A DNA stretch of 64,000 nucleotides from Congeria kusceri (taxonomy: Eukaryota; Mollusca; Bivalvia; Myida; Dreissenidae): NCBI GenBank assembly GCA_027627225.1, contig CM051029.1, forward strand, positions 9,462,215 through 9,526,214, in the 5' to 3' direction. Made by a program: the position numbers and the translations under genes. Each line of letters begins with the position of its first letter. Position 1 is the first letter of the stretch. Under the pieces are notes generated by a model. The model did no database searches and was not told the origin of the DNA. It worked only from the letters and a program-made list of their open reading frames with translations. Shown piece by piece: positions 13,241 to 29,000 of this stretch.

Positions 13241-14889
13241 ATAATTAACTTAGGGCCTAATTGTATAGTAGTAATCTGAAATAGTTAAAACGATTGTGAT
13301 TGAGTGCATACTGTCAAAAACCCATAAAACTATACATACGATTCAGTACAAACAATTTGTAATGATTCGATGCACATTTCAAACGCACTTCAAAATGTAG
13401 GGTCACTATTTTAACATGCATGAAAATATTGTATACAAGTATTGCTAGATTATTCACTTTACATCCGTCATACGTGTTTATTAATTTTGTACTAATATAC
13501 ACAGTAATAATACAGTATTTGTTTATTACCAGTATTTTTCATATTTCTGTTAATCTGCTGAAGATTTATGTTATTTTTAGTGACGCACTTATGTGATTAT
13601 AGATACACTAAATCGTCTAGCCTTTACTTCAACACTTCCTGAATGGTTTGCATAACTTCCGTTTTACTCGTTCTCACAGTTAGGGATGAATTAAGCAGTG
13701 CAATCGGGCCTGCTGACGTTAGTAAGTTGTCAAATAACAGTTACATGCCCAAGGCATTCGGTTTCTGAAATTTTCTGAATTTGACACATTTATATATATA
13801 TTGCATAAATTGCCTCAAATTTAACATCGTTAATAGAGATGCAGTATTAATAGTCAACAGAAATTATACAAGTAAATGATCCAGCTACACTGATTATACA
13901 TATATAAATGTACCTACGAGAAAATGAAATTCATGCGATTAATAGAACCGTTTCGAGTAATAAGGAATGTAATGTGTAATATCAATAAAACAGTTATATA
14001 AAACAACTTAATGTGTCGCAATCCAAGTTTTCATCCATGATGACAGCCCTATAAACTTGTTATCTCAGACGGTTTTGGAAGTTCAATTTACAAGATAGAA
14101 AATATCCATTGCTTTAAGATTCCTACCAAAGAAACAGTTAATTGCGCATGGGTTTAATTCATTTAAACGAACAACAACAACCTTAATGCTTAATTTACAT
14201 GTATGTTGTTTTTTTACTGGTGTCAATCGGTGCACTTTTCAAAGAAATGCAGACGTCAATTTATTTATTTACTAGTTTAATAATGTATGAAAAGTATTCC
14301 GGTTGCATCGATTATTACCTTTGGAAGTAAGTATTTCATACAATTGTAAGTATTTCATAAAACTGTAAGTGTGAGGGACCTTACATAGCTTCGAACGTAA
14401 CATTTTAAATATGTTCACTTCAGTTCAATGGTGATATTTATGTATGTTTTTACTAAACAAAAGCGTGTGTTTGTTGTGGAAATTAACTGTTATACTGTTG
14501 TCATTTTACAATGTTACTTTAGGATGCACTTCAATATAGAATGGTACATTGATTTTTTTTTTTATAGATTTCAAGATATGAATGAAAACTAATTAAGATG
14601 CTTTGTGAATACAAACAATGGACTCTAGCGTTATAATTTGCATCAATAAAACTTTCAATTTCAGCTACGGTCACCTCATGTCCAATGCTTGAGGATATTA
14701 CGTTCGTATCGGATTTCCAAACGTTATGCGTATGTAGGCGTACGTGTACGTCGTAAGGTAAATGTGACCTTAAACAATTGGAAGTAGACTTAATGAAAGC
14801 TTTATATAATATTTTACCTATATTATGTGAACTCATTAATTCTTTACAGGTGAGTGAACAATAAGGACTGTTTTATAACGTTACTAAAT

Positions 14890-16330
14890 AATAGTGAGGT
14901 AATTGGTCGTGTGTATCATTACGGTGCACACAAATTGGCCGTGAGTATCATTACGGTGCACGCACAATGGTCGTGAGTACCATTACGGTGCACGAACATT
15001 GGTCATGAGTATAATTACTGTGCACACACATTGATGGTGAGCATCATTACAAGGTACGCACACTGGTCGCGAGTATAATTACACTACACGCACACTGGTC
15101 GTTAGTACCATTACACTGTACGCACACTGGTCGTTGCACTGCACGCACACTGGTCGTAAGTATCATTACACTGCACGCATCTGGTCGTGAGTATCAATGC
15201 ACTGCACGCACACTTGTCGTGAGTATCATTACACTGCACGCACAGTGGTCGTATCATTGCACTGCACGCACACTGGTCGTGATTATAATTACGCTGCACG
15301 CACACTGGTCGTGACAATCATTACCCTGCACGCACACTGGTCGTGAGTATCATTACACTGCACGCACACTGGTCGTGAGTATAATTACACTGCACGCACA
15401 CTGGTCGTAAGTATCATTACACTGCAAGCCCACTGGTCGTGAGTATCATTGTACTGCACGCACACTGGTCGTTAGTATCATTAGTGTGCACGCACACTGG
15501 TCGTGAGTTTCATTACATTGCACGCACACTGGTTGTTAGTATCATTACATTGCACGTACACTAGTCGTTAGTATCACTACACTGCAAGCACACATGTCGT
15601 ATCATTAGAGTGCATGCACACTGTCTATGAGTATTATAACAGCGCACGCACATTGGTCGTGAGTATCATTGCGGTGCACGCACACTGGTCGTGAGTATCA
15701 ATACGGTGCACGAACATTGGTCAATAGCAACATTGCGGTGTACGCACACTTGTCGAGAGTATCATTACGGTGCACGCATACTGGTCGTTAGTATCAATAC
15801 GGTGCAAGCACTTAGACCGGGAGGAGTACTAATACGCTGCATACACTCAGTCCGTGAGTATATTGACCTGCATTAATTCGGTCCGTGTGTAGCATTTACC
15901 GGAATGCACACGGTCCGTTAGTAACATTGAAATGTATGTACTCGGTCCGTGAGTAGCATTGCCATGCATGCACTCAGTCCGCAAGTAACATTATCCTGCG
16001 TGCACTCAGTCCGTGAGTAACAATTGCACTGTATGCACTCGGTCCGTGAGTAACATAACCTTGCGTGCACTCAGTTCGTGAGTCACATTACCATGCATGC
16101 ACTCAGTCTGCAAGTAAAATTACCCTGCAAGCACTCCGTCCGTGAGTAACATAACCCTGTATGCACACAACCCGTGAGTAGCATTACCCTGCATGCACTT
16201 CGTCCGTTAGTAGTATTACCCTGCATGAACTCAGTCCGGGAGTAACATTACCATGCATGCATTTGGTCCGTAAGTAATATTATCCTGAGTGCACTCGGTC
16301 CGTGAGTAACATTACAATGAATGCACACCT
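14890..16330 (+). repeat. 32-bp minisatellite array 1, about 45 units
   Basis: The array has two sub-families. From 14,890 to about 15,810 the units carry 'actggtcgtgagtatcatta' with 'gcacgcac'. From about 15,830 to 16,330 they carry 'cggtccgtgagtaacatta' with 'ctgcatgcact'. Both have a period near 32 bp. It lies about 750 bp downstream of the stop of receptor copy A. The array at 42.85-45.34 kb is the same satellite in opposite orientation and with the sub-family order also reversed. Confidence 0.92.
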
Positions 16331-17074
16331 GGCTAGATTGAACTTTACCGGTACGCGGATCGCGCATGCTCAATGAGCAGGTTCTTGTTGCTATGTTAAA
16401 GTAAACAAATGTCCAAACTAAGTAAAGTTTTAAGACATTGTAAGAAACTAGTTAAATATTTGGTTTTAGCTTAACCAATTTATGAGCAGACTGCAAACAG
16501 CAAATTCATTGGAAAAAAGCGTTCTCAGCAACACCAAAATCAATGGCTTTAATAATATCAATAGGCCTATGCCTAAGTTTTAGTTGTTAAAATAAGATTT
16601 TGTGTCAGTATACATATATTGCATTACTATTAAAGCAGGGTCGAACGTTAATATTATGTTATTCTTCAAATACGTCTTACGATATACTCGACGCATTACA
16701 CCCGTATAACTTCATTGCTACAGTTTGAAAGTATATATGGTACACATAAGATATATCGATATATACTAATAACGTTGAATGTGCATCTTTTAATGTGATC
16801 TATTTTAAACAAAAATCAAAAAGACAGTCAAACAAAACTTGACTTAATGACTAAATTTATCCAGTATAATCTTTAATATCGTATTGAGTTCAAATCGTGA
16901 CCAATCTCTGATGTATCACTCGACAATTCAATAAAGCTTGGCAAATTCCTCATATAAATTGAATAAGCGTAGGCATAATTCTTCTTATAGTATCCGATTA
17001 TAAGCGCGTGCAAAAAAAAAATTGCCGACTCATTAAATAACAATACGTCTTCATAATAATCGCTGGTACTACTT
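16331..17074 (-). other. 3' flank / putative 3' UTR of receptor copy A
   Basis: This stretch is homologous to the flank of copy B (about 45,390-45,866) and more weakly to that of copy C (about 50,660-51,500). Shared words include 'cgttctcagcaacaccaaa' (A and C) and 'attataagcgcgtgcaaaa' (A and B). The shared blocks place the duplication breakpoints outside the coding exons. No confident poly(A) signal was assigned. Confidence 0.6.
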
Positions 17075-20000
17075 TTAGAGAGTAGACAACTTCATATTGA
17101 CGTAATCGCAATCATCAGGTGACACCGTTTGTCCTAACGCGAGCACTTTATAGTGATTTTCTAAAGAAGTCGTAATATCTCGCCAAGTGTCGTAAAGAGA
17201 AAACCTCGAGTGTTCGTGGCATTCTTGTTCTGCATGTGTGTTGTACTTATGGTCATGACGTGCAAGGGTCCCAGACTTATTGTCATGATTTGCACGTGTC
17301 TCAGACTAATTCTCATGAGGTGCAAGTGTCTCATACTTATTGTCATGACTTACACGTGTCTCAGACATATTGTCATGACGTGCAAGTGCATCATACTTAT
17401 TGTCATGAAGTGCAAGTGTCTCATAATTATTGTCATGACGTGCAAGTGTCTCAGACTTATTGTCATGACGTGTATGTGTTTCAGACTTATTGTCAAGACG
17501 TGCACGTGTCACAGACTTATTGTCATGACGTGCAAGTGTCTCAGACTTATTTTCATGACGTGCAAGTATCTCAGAATTATTGTCATGACGGGCAAGTGTC
17601 TCAGACTGATTGTAATGACTTGCACGTGTCTCAGACTTATTGTCATACTTTGCAAGTGTATCAGACGTATTGTCATGACTTGCACGTGTCTCAGACTTAT
17701 TGTCATGACTTGCACGTATCTCATACTTATTGTAATGACTTGCAAGTGTCAAAGACTTATTGTCATGACTTGCACGTGTCTCAGACTTATTGTCATAAGG
17801 TGCAAGTGTCTCAGACATATTGTCATGACGTGCAAGGGTATCATACTTATTGTCATAAGGGTGCAACAGTCTCAGACTTATTGCCATAAGGTGCAAGTAT
17901 TTCAGACTTATAGTCATAGGGGGCAAGTGTCTCAGACTTATTTTCATAAGGTGCAAGTGTCTCAGACTAAATTGTCATGACGTGCAAGTGTCTCAGACAT
18001 ATTGTCATGACGTGCAAGTGTCTCATACTTATTGTCATGACGTGCAAATGTCTCAGACTTATTGTCATGACGTGCAATGGTTTCAGACTTATTGTCATGA
18101 CATGTAGTTGTCTCAGACTTATTGTCATGACTTGCACGTGTCTGAAACTTACTTTCATGACATAAAAGTGTCTCAGACTTATTGTCATGACTTACACGTT
18201 TCTCAGACATATTGTCATGACGTGCAAGTGTATCATACTTATTGTCATGACGTGCAAGTGTCTCATAATTATTGTCATGACGTGTAAGTGTCTGAGACTT
18301 ATTGTCATGACGTGAAAGTGTCTCAGACTTATTGTCATGACGTGTAAGTGTCTGAGACTTATTGTCATGACGTGCAAGTGTCGCAGACTTATTTCAATGA
18401 CGTGAATGGTCTCAGACTTATTGTCATGACGTGCAAGTGTCTCAGACTGATGGTAATGAATTGCACGTGTCTCAGACTTATTGTCATACCTTGCAAATGT
18501 CACAGATTTATTGTCATGACTTGCACGTGTCTCAGACTTATTGTCATGACTTGCACGTGTCTCAGCCTTAATGTAATGACTTTCAAGTGTCTCAGACTTA
18601 TTGTCATGACTTGCACGTGTCTCAGACTTATTGTCATACCTTGCAAGTGTCTCTTACTTATTATCATAAGGTACAAGTGTCTCAGACTTACAGTCATAAG
18701 GTGAAATGTCTCAGACTTATTTTCATAAGGTGCAAGTGTCTCATACTTATTGTCATGACGTCCAAGTGTCTCAGAAACATTGTCAGGGTTTGCACGTGTC
18801 TCAGACTTATTGTCATACCTTGCAAGTGTCTCAGCCTTATTGTCATAAGGTGCAAATGTCTCATACTGATTGTCATGACGTGCAAAGTTCTCATACTTAT
18901 TGTCATGACGTGCAAGTGTCGCAGATTTATTGTCATGACGTCCAGGTGTCTCAGACTTATTGTCATCAATTGCAAGTGCCTCAGACTTATTTTCATGACG
19001 TGAAAGTGTCTCAGACTAATTGTCATGACGTGCAAGTGTCTCAGACTTATTGTCATGACTTGCACGTCTATCAGACATATTGACATAAGATGCAAGTGTC
19101 ACAGACTTATTGTCATGACGTGCAAGTGTATCAGACCACCCCTTATTGTCGTGTCGTGTAAGTGTCCCAGAATTATTGTCATCACGTGCACGAGTCTCAG
19201 ACTTATTGTCATGACTTGCACGTGTCTCAGACTTATTGTCACAATTTTCAAGTGTCTCAGACGTATTGTCATACATTGCAAATGTCTCACACTTATTGTC
19301 ATACATTGCAAGTGTGTCAGACTTATTGTCATAACGTGCAAGGGTCTCAGACTTATTGTAATAAGGTGCAAGTGTCTCAGACATATTGTCATGACGTGCA
19401 AGGGTAACAGACATATTGACATAAGGTGCAAGTGTCTCAGAATTATTGTCATAAGGTGCAAGTATTTCAGACTTATAATCATAGGGTGCAAGTGTATCAT
19501 ACTTATTTTCATAAGGTGCAAGTGTCTCAGACTTATTGTCATGACGTGCAAGTGTCTCAGACATATTGTCATGACGTGCAAGTGTCTCATACTTATTGTC
19601 ATGACGTGCAGGTGTCATAGACATATTGTCATGACGTGCAAGGGTATCAGACTTATTGTCATAAGGTGCAAGAGTCTCAGACTTATTGTCATAAGGTGCA
19701 AGTATTTCAGACTTATAGTCATAGGGTGCAAGTCTATCATACTTATTTTCATAAGGTGCAAGTGTCTCAGAATTATTGTCATAAGGTGCAAGTATTTCAG
19801 ACTTATAATCATAGGGGTGCAAGTGTATCATACTTATTTTCATAAGGTGCAAGTGTCTCAGACTTATTGTCATGACGTGCAAGTGTCTCAGACATATTGT
19901 CATGACGTGCAAGTGTCTCTTACTTATGGTCATGACGTGCAAGTGTCATAGACATATTGTCATGACGTGCAAGGGTATCATACTTATTGTCATAAGATGC

Positions 20001-23000
20001 AAGAATCTCAGACTTATTGTCATAAGGTGCAAGTATTTCAGACTTATAGTCATAGGGTGCAAGTGTATCATACTTATTTTCATAAGGTGCAAGTGTCTCA
20101 GACTTATTGTCATGACGTGTAAGTGTCTCATACATATTGTCATGGCTTGAAAGTGTCTCAAACTTATTGTCATGAGGTGCAAGTGTCTCAGACTTATTGT
20201 CATGACGTGCAATGGTCTCAGACTATTTGTCATGACATGTAGTTGTCTCAGACGTATTGTCATGATTTGCACGTGTCTGAGACTTATTTTCATGACGTAG
20301 AAGTTTCTCAGACTTACAGACTTATTGTCATGACTTACACGTGTCTCAGACATATTGTCATGACGTGCAAGTATATCATACTTATTGTCATGACGTGCAA
20401 GTGATTCATAATTATTGTCATGACGTGCAAGTGTCCTCAGACTTATTGTCACGACGTGCAAGTGTCTCAGACTTATTGTCAAGACTTGCACGTGTATCGG
20501 ACTTATTTTCATAAGATGCAAATGTCACAGACATATTGTCATAACTTGCACGTTTCTCAGACTTATTGTCATGACGTGCAAGTGTATCAGACGTATTGTC
20601 GTTACGTGTAAATGTCTCAGATTTATTGTCATCTCGTGCAAGTGTCACAGACTTATTGTCAGGACGTGCAAGGGTCTCAGACTTATTGTCATAAATTGCA
20701 AGTGTCACAGACATAATGTCATGACTCGCACGGGTCTCAGACTTATTGACATAAGGTTCAAGTGTCTCAGATTTATTGTCATGAGGTGCAAGTGTCTCAG
20801 ATGTATTGTCGTAAGGTGCAAGAGACCAGACTTATTGTCATGACATGCAAGTGTATCAGACTTATTGTCATGACATGCACGGGTCTCAGACTTATTGTCA
20901 TAAGGTTCAAGTGTCTCAGATTTATTGTCATGAGGTGCAAGTGTCTCAGATGTATTGTCGTAAGGTGCAAGAGTCCCAGACTTATTGTCGTGACTTGCAC
21001 GTGTCTGAGACTTATTGTCTTGACGCGCAAGTGTATAAGACTTATTGTTATGACGTTCACGCGTCTCATAATTATTGTCATGACGTGCAAGAGTCTCAGA
21101 CTTATTGTCATGACATCTATGTGTATCAGACTTATTGTCAAGACTTGCACGTGTATCAGACTTATTTTCATAAGATGCAAATGTCACAGACATATTGTCA
21201 TAACTTGCACGTTTCTCAGACTTATTGTCATACCTTGCAAGTGCCTCAGACATATTGGCATTACGTGCACGTGTCTCAGACTTATTGTCATGACGTGCAA
21301 GTGTATCAGTCGTATTGTCGTTACGTTTAAATGTCTCAGATTTATTGTCATCACGTGCAAGTGTCACAGACTTATTGTCAGGACGTGCAAGGGTCTCAGA
21401 CTTATTGTCATAAATTGCAAGTGTCACAGACATAATGTCATGACTCTCACGGGTCTCAGACTTATTGTCATAAGGTTCAAGTGTCTCAGATTTATTGTCA
21501 TGAGGTGCAAGTGTCTCAGATGTATTGTCGTAAGGTGCAAGAGTCCCAGACTTATTGTCATGACATGCAAGTGTATCAGACTTATTGTCATGACATGCAC
21601 GGGTCTCAGACTTGTTGTCATAAGGTTCAAGTGTCTCAGATTTATTGTCATGAGGTGCAAGTGTCTCAGATGTATTGTCGTAAGGTGCAAGAGTCCCAGA
21701 CTTATTGTCGTGACTTGCACGTGTCTCAGACTTATTGTCTTGACGCGCAAGTGTATAAGACTTATTGTTATGACGTTCACGCGTCTCATAATTATTGTCA
21801 TGACGTGCAAGTCTCAGACTTATTGTCATGACGTCTATGTGTATCAGACTTATTTGTCATGACGTGCACGTGTCTCAGACTTATTGTCATGATTTGCACG
21901 TGTCTCAGACTTATTGTCATACCTTGCAAGTGTCTCAGACTTATTGTCATACCTTGCAAATGTCTTACACCAATTGTCATACCTTGCAAGTGTCTCAGAC
22001 TTATTGTCATGACGTCTATGTGTATCAGACTTATTTGTCATGACGTGCACGTGTCTCAGACTTATTGTCATGACTTGCACGTGTCTCAGACTTATTGTCA
22101 TACCTTGCAAATGTCTCACACTTATTGTCATACCTTGCAAGTGTCTCAGACTTATTCTCATACCTTGCAAGTGTTTCAGACATATTGTCATGACGTGCAC
22201 GTGTTTCAGACATATTGTCATAATGTGCAAGTTTCCCAGACTTATTATCATGACGTGCATGTATCTCAGACTGATTGTCATGACGTGCAAGAGTCTCAGA
22301 CTTATTGACATGACGTGTAGGTGTCTCAGTCATATTGTCATGACGTTCAATTATCTCAGACTTATTGTCATAACGTGCATGTTTCTTATTGCCATGACCT
22401 GCACGTTTCTCAGGCTTATTGTCATGACGTGCAAGTGTCTCATACTTATTGTCATGACGTGCATGTTTCTCAGACTTATTGTCATAACTGGCACGTGTCT
22501 CAGACGTATTGTCATGACGTGTAATTATCTCAGACTTATTGTCATGACGTGCATGTTTCTCAGACTTATTGCCATGACGTGCACGTGTCTCTCACTTATT
22601 GTCATGACGTGCAAGTGTTTCAGACTTATTGTCATGACGTGCAAGTTTCTCATACTTATCATGACGTGCACGTTTCTCATACTTATTTTCATGATTTGCA
22701 CGTGTCTCAGACTTATTGTCATGACATTCACGTGTCTCAGACTTATTGTCTTGACGTGGACGTGTTTCAGACTTATTGTCGTGACTTGCTCGTGTATTTG
22801 ACTTATTGTCACAACATGCACGTGTCTCAGACTTGTGGTCATGATATGTAGGTCTCTCAGACATATTGTCATAAGGTGCAAGTGTCTCAGACTTATTGTC
22901 ATTACGTATAGGTGTCTCAGACTTATTATCATGACGTGCAATTGTCTCAGACTTTTTGTCATGACTTGCACGTGTCTCAGGCTTATTGTCATGACGTGCA

Positions 23001-26000
23001 AGTGTCTCATACTTATTGTCATGACGTGCAAGTGTCAAAGACATATTGTCATGACGTGCAAGGGTATCAGACTTATTGTCATAAGGTGCAAGAGTCTCAG
23101 ACTTATTGTCATAAGGTGCAAGTATTTCAGACTTATAGTCATAGGGTGCAAGTCTATCATACTTATTTTCATAAGGTGCAAGTGTCTCAGAATTATTGTC
23201 ATGACGTGCAAGTGTCTCAGACATATTGTCATGACGTGCAAGTGTCTCATACTTATGGTCATGACGTGCAAGTGTCAAAGACATATTGTCATGACGTGCA
23301 AGGGTATCAGACTTATTGTCATAAGAGGCAAGAATCTCAGACTTATTGTCATAAGGTGCAAGTATTTCAGACTTATAGTCATAGGGTGCAAGTGTATCAT
23401 ACTTATTTTCATAAGGTGCAAGTGTCTCAGACTTATTGTCATGACGTGTAAGTGTCTCATACATATTGTCATGACTTGAAAGTGTCTCAAACTTATTGTC
23501 ATGAGGTGCAAGTGTCTCAGACTTATTGTCATGACGTGCAATGGTCTCAGACTATTTGTCATGACATGTAGTTGTCTCAGACGTATTGTCATGATTTGCA
23601 CGTTTCTGAGACTTATTTTCATGAAGTAGAAGTTTCTCAGACTTACAGACTTATTGTCATGACTTACACGTGTCTCAGACATATTGTCATGACGTGCAAG
23701 TATATCATACTTATTGTCATGACGTGCAAGTGATTCATAATTATTGTCATGACGTGCAAGTGTCTCAGACTTATTGTCACGACGTGCAAGTGTCTCAGAC
23801 TTATTGTCAAGACTTGCACGTGTATCGGACTTATTTTCATAAGATGCAAATGTCACAGACATATTGTCATAACTTGCACGTTTCTCAGACTTATTGTCAT
23901 GACGTGCAAGTGTATCAGACGTATTGTCGTTACGTGTAAATGTCTCAGATTTATTGTCATCACGTGCATGTGTCACAGACTTATTGTCAGGACGTGCAAG
24001 GGTCTCAGACTTATTGTCATAAATTGCAAGTGTCACAGACATAATGTCATGACTCGCACGGGTCTCAGTCTTATTGACATAAGGTTCAAGTGTCTCAGAT
24101 TTATTGTCATGAGGTGCAAGTGTCTCAGATGTATTGTCGTAAGGTGCAAGAGTCCCAGACTTATTGTCATGACATGCAAGTGTATCAGCCTTATTGTCAA
24201 GACGTGCACGTGTCTCAGGCTTATTCTCATGAGGTGCAAGTGTCTCATACTTATTGTCGTGACTTGCACGTGTCTCAGACTTATTGTCTTGACGTGCAAG
24301 TGTATCAGACTTATTGATATGACGTTCACGCGTCTCATAATTATTGTCATGACGTGCAAGTGTCTCAGCCTTATTGTCACGACGTGCAAGTGTCTCAGAC
24401 TTATTGTCAAGACTTGCACGTGTATCAGACTTATTTTCATAAGATGCAAATGTCACAGACATATTGTCATAACTTGCACGTTTCTCAGACTTATTGTCAT
24501 ACCTTGCAAGTGCCTCAGACATATTGGCATTACGTGCACGTGTCTCAGACTTATTGTCATGACGTGCAAGTGTATCAGACGTATTGTCGTTACGTGTAAA
24601 TGTCTCAGATTTATTGTCATCACGTGCAAGTGTCACAGACTTATTGTCAGGACGTGCAAGGGTCTCAGACTTATTGTCATAAATTGCAAGTGTCACAGAC
24701 ATAATGTCATGACTCGCACGGGTCTCAGACTTATTGTCATAAGGTTCAAGTGTCTCAGAATTATTGTCATGAGGTGAAAGTGTCTCAGATGTATTGTCGT
24801 AAGGTGCAAGAGTCCCAGACTTATTGTCATGACATGCAAGTGTATCAGATTTATTGTCATGACATGCACGGGTCTCAGACTTATTGTCATAAGGTTCAAG
24901 TGTCTCAGATTTATTGTCATGAGGTGCAAGTGTCTCAGATGTATTGTCGTAAGGTGCAAGAGTCCCAGACTTATTGTCGTGACTTGCACGTGTCTCAGAC
25001 TTATTGTCTTGACGCGCAAGTGTATAAGACTTATTGTTATGACGTTCACGCGTCTCATAATTATTGTCATGACGTGCAAGAGTCTCAGACTTATTGTCAT
25101 GACGTCTATGTGTATCAGACTTATTGTCAAGACTTGCACGTGTATCAGACTTATTTTCATAAGATGCAAATGTCACAGACATATTGTCATAACTTGCACG
25201 TTTCTCAGACATATTGTCATACCTTGCAAGTGCCTCAGACATATTGGCATTACGTGCACGTGTCTCAGACTTATTGTCATGACGTCTATGTGTATCAGAC
25301 ATATTTGTCAAGACGTGCACGTGTCTCAGACTTATTGTCATGACTTGCACGTGTCTCAGACTTATTGTCTTGACGCGCAAGTGTATGAGACTTATTGTTA
25401 TGACGTTCACGCGTCTCATAATTATTGTCATGACGTGCAATGGTCTCAGACTATTTGTCATGACATGTAGTTGTCTCAGACGTATTGTCATGATTTGCAC
25501 ATGTCTGAGACTTATTTTCATGACGTAGAAGTTTCTCAGACTTACAGACTTATTGTCATGACTTACACGTGTCTCAGACATATTGTCATGACGTGCAAGT
25601 ATATCATACTTATTGTCATGACGTGCAAGTGATTCATAATTATTGTCATGACGTGCAAGTGTCTCAGACTTATTGTCACGACGTGCAAGTGTCTCAGACT
25701 TATTGTCAAGACTTGCACGTGTATCGGACTTATTTTCATAAGATGCAAATGTCACAGACATATTGTCATAACTTGCACGTTTCTCAGACTTATTGTCATG
25801 ACGTGCAAGTGTATCAGACGTATTGTCGTTACGTGTAAATGTCTCAGATTTATTGCCATCACGTGCAAGTGTCACAGACTTATTGTCAGGACGTGCAAGG
25901 GTCTCAGACTTATTGTCATAAATTGCAAGTGTCACAGACATAATGTCATGACTCGCACTGGTCTCAGACTTATTGTCATAAGGTTCAAGTGTCTCAGATT

Positions 26001-29000
26001 TATTGTCATGAGGTGCAAGTGTCTCAGATGTATTGTCGTAAGGTGCAAGAGTCCCAGACTTATTGTCATGACATGCAAGTTTATCAGACTTATTGTCAAG
26101 ACGTGCACGTGTCTCAGGCCTATTCTCATGAGGTGCAAGTGTCTCATAGTTATTATCTTGACTTGCACGTGTCTCAGACTTATTGTCTTGACGTGCAAGT
26201 GTATCAGACTTATTGATATGACGTTCACGCGTCTCATAATTAGTGTCATGACGTGCAAGTGTCTCAGACTTATTGTCACGACGTGCAAGTGTCTCAGACT
26301 TATTGTCAAGACTTGCACGTGTATCACACTTATTTTCATAAGATGCAAATGTCACAGACATATTGTCATAACTTGCACGTTTCTCAGACTTATTGTCATA
26401 CCTTGCAAGTGCCTCAGACATATTGGCATTACGTGCACGTGTCTCAGACTTATTGTCATGACGTGCAAGTGTATCAGACGTATTGTCGTTACCTGTAAAT
26501 GTCTCAGATTTATTGTCATCACGTGCAAGTGTCACAGACTTATTGTCAGGACGTGCAAGGGTCTCAGACTTATTGTCATAAATTGCAAGTGTCACAGACA
26601 TAATGTCATGACTCGCACGGGTCTCAGACTTATTGTCATAAGGTTCAAGTGTCTCAGATTTATTGTCATGAGGTGCAAGTGTCTCAGATGTATTGTCGTA
26701 AGGTGCAAGAGTCCCAGACTTATTGTCATGACATGCAAGTGTATCAGACTTATTGTCATGACATGCACGGGTCTCAGACTTATTGTCATAAGGTTCAAGT
26801 ATCTCAGATTTATTGTCATGAGGTGCAAGTGTCTCAGATGTATTGTCGTAAGGTGCAAGAGTCCCAGACTTATTGTCGTGACTTGCACGTGTCTCAGACT
26901 TATTGTCTTGACGCGCAAGTGTATAAGACTTATTGTTATGACGTTCACGCGTCTCATAATTATTGTCATGACGTGCAAGAGTCTCAGACTTATTGTCATG
27001 ACGTCTATGTGTATCAGACTTATTGTCAAGACTTGCACGTGTATCAGACTTATTTTCATAAGATGCAAATGTCACAGACATATTGTCATAACTTGCACGT
27101 TTCTCAGACTTATTGTCATACCTTGCAAGTGCCTCAGACATATTGGCTTTACGTGCACGTGTCTCAGACTTATTGTCATGACGTGCAAGTTTATCAGACG
27201 TATTGTCGTTACGTTTAAATGTCTCAGATTTATTGTCATCACGTGCAAGTGTCACAGACTTATTGTCAGGACGTGCAAGGGTCTCAGACATATTGTCATA
27301 AATTGCAAGTGTCACAGACATAATGTCATGACTCGCACGGTTCTCAGACTTATTGTCATAAGGTTCAAGTGTCTCAGATTTATTGTCATGAGGTGCAAGT
27401 GTCTCAGATGTATTGTCGTAAGGTGCAAGAGTCCCAGACTTATTGTCATGACATGCAAGTGTATCAGACTTATTGTCATGACATGCACGGGTCTCAGACT
27501 TATTGTCATAAGGTTCAAGTGTCTCAGATTTATTGTCATGAGATGCAAGTGTCTCAGATGTATTGTCGTAAGGTGCAAGAGTCCCAGACTTATTGTCGTG
27601 ACTTGCACGTGTCTCAGACTTATTTTCTTGACGCGCTAGTGTAAAAGACTTATTGTTATGACGTTCACGCGTCTCATAATTATTGTCATGACGTGCAAAA
27701 GTCTCAGACTTATTGTCATGACGTCTATGTGTATCAGACTTATTTGTCATGACGTGCACGTGTTTCAGACATATTGTCATGACGTGCACGTATTTCAGAC
27801 ATATTGTCATAATGTGCAAGTTTCCCAGACTTATTATCATGACGTGCAAGTATCTCAGACTGATTGTCATGACGTGCAAGAGTCTCAGACTTATTGACAT
27901 GACGTGTAGGTGTCTCAGTCATATTGTCATGACGTTCAATTATCTCAGACTTATTGTCATAACGTGCATGTTTCTCAGACTTATTGCCATGACCTGCACG
28001 TTTCTCAGGCTTATTGTCATGACGTGCAAGTGTCTCATACTTATTGTCATGACGTGCATGTTTCTCAGACTTATTGTCATAACTGGCACGTGTCTCAGAC
28101 GTATTGTCATGACGTGTAATTATCTCAGACTTATTGTCATGACGTGCATGTTTCTCAGACTTATTGCCATGACGTGCACGTGTCTCTGACTTATTGTCAT
28201 GACGTGCAAGTGTTTCAGACTTATTGTCATGACGTGCAAGTTTCTCATACTTATCATGACGTGCACGTTTCTCATACTTATTGTCATGATTTGCACGTGT
28301 CTCAGACTTATTGTCATGACATTCACGTGTCTCAGACTTATTGTCTTGACGTGGACGTGTTTCAGACTTATTGTCATGACTTGCTCGTGTATTAGACTTA
28401 TTGTCACAACATGCACGTGTCTCAGACTTGTGGTCATGATTTGCAGGTCTCTCAGACATATTGTCATAAGGTGCAAGTGTCTCAGACTTATTGTCATTAG
28501 GTATAGGTGTCTCAGACTTATTATCATGACGTGCAATTGTCTCAGACTTTTTGTCATGACTTGCACGTGTCTCAGGCTTATTGTCATGACGTGCAAGTGT
28601 CTCATACTTATTGTCATGACGTGCAAGTGTCAAAGACATATTGTCATGACGTGCAAGGGTATCAGACTTATTGTCATAAGGTGCAAGAGTCTCAGACTTA
28701 TTGTCATAAGGTGCAAGTATTTCAGACTTATAGTCATAGGGTGCAAGTTTATCGTACTTATTTTCATAAGGTGCAAGTGTCTCAGAATTATTGTCATGAC
28801 GTGCAAGTGTCTCAGACATATTGTCATGACGTGCAAGTGTCTCATACTTATGGTCATGACGTGCAAGTGTCAAAGACATATTGTCATGACGTGCAAGGGT
28901 ATCAGACTTATTGTCATAAGATGCAAGAATCTCAGACTTATTGTCATAAGGTGCAAGTATTTCAGACTTATAGTCATAGGGTGCAAGTGTATCATACTTA

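Larger units (their letters stand above)
9040..14880. other. Segmental duplication copy 1, gene-free flank
   Basis: This stretch is collinear with about 36,890-42,660 in direct orientation. Matching anchors seen by eye are 9,205-9,330 with 36,910-37,050; 9,560-9,700 with 37,270-37,400; 10,020-10,080 with 37,995-38,055; 10,785-10,950 with 38,420-38,600; 11,470-11,690 with 41,870-42,070; and 14,600-14,870 with 42,350-42,640. No frame is conserved between the copies as protein, so the short open frames in either copy look non-coding. The duplicated unit continues through the 32-bp array and the terminal exons of receptor copy A. Confidence 0.75.
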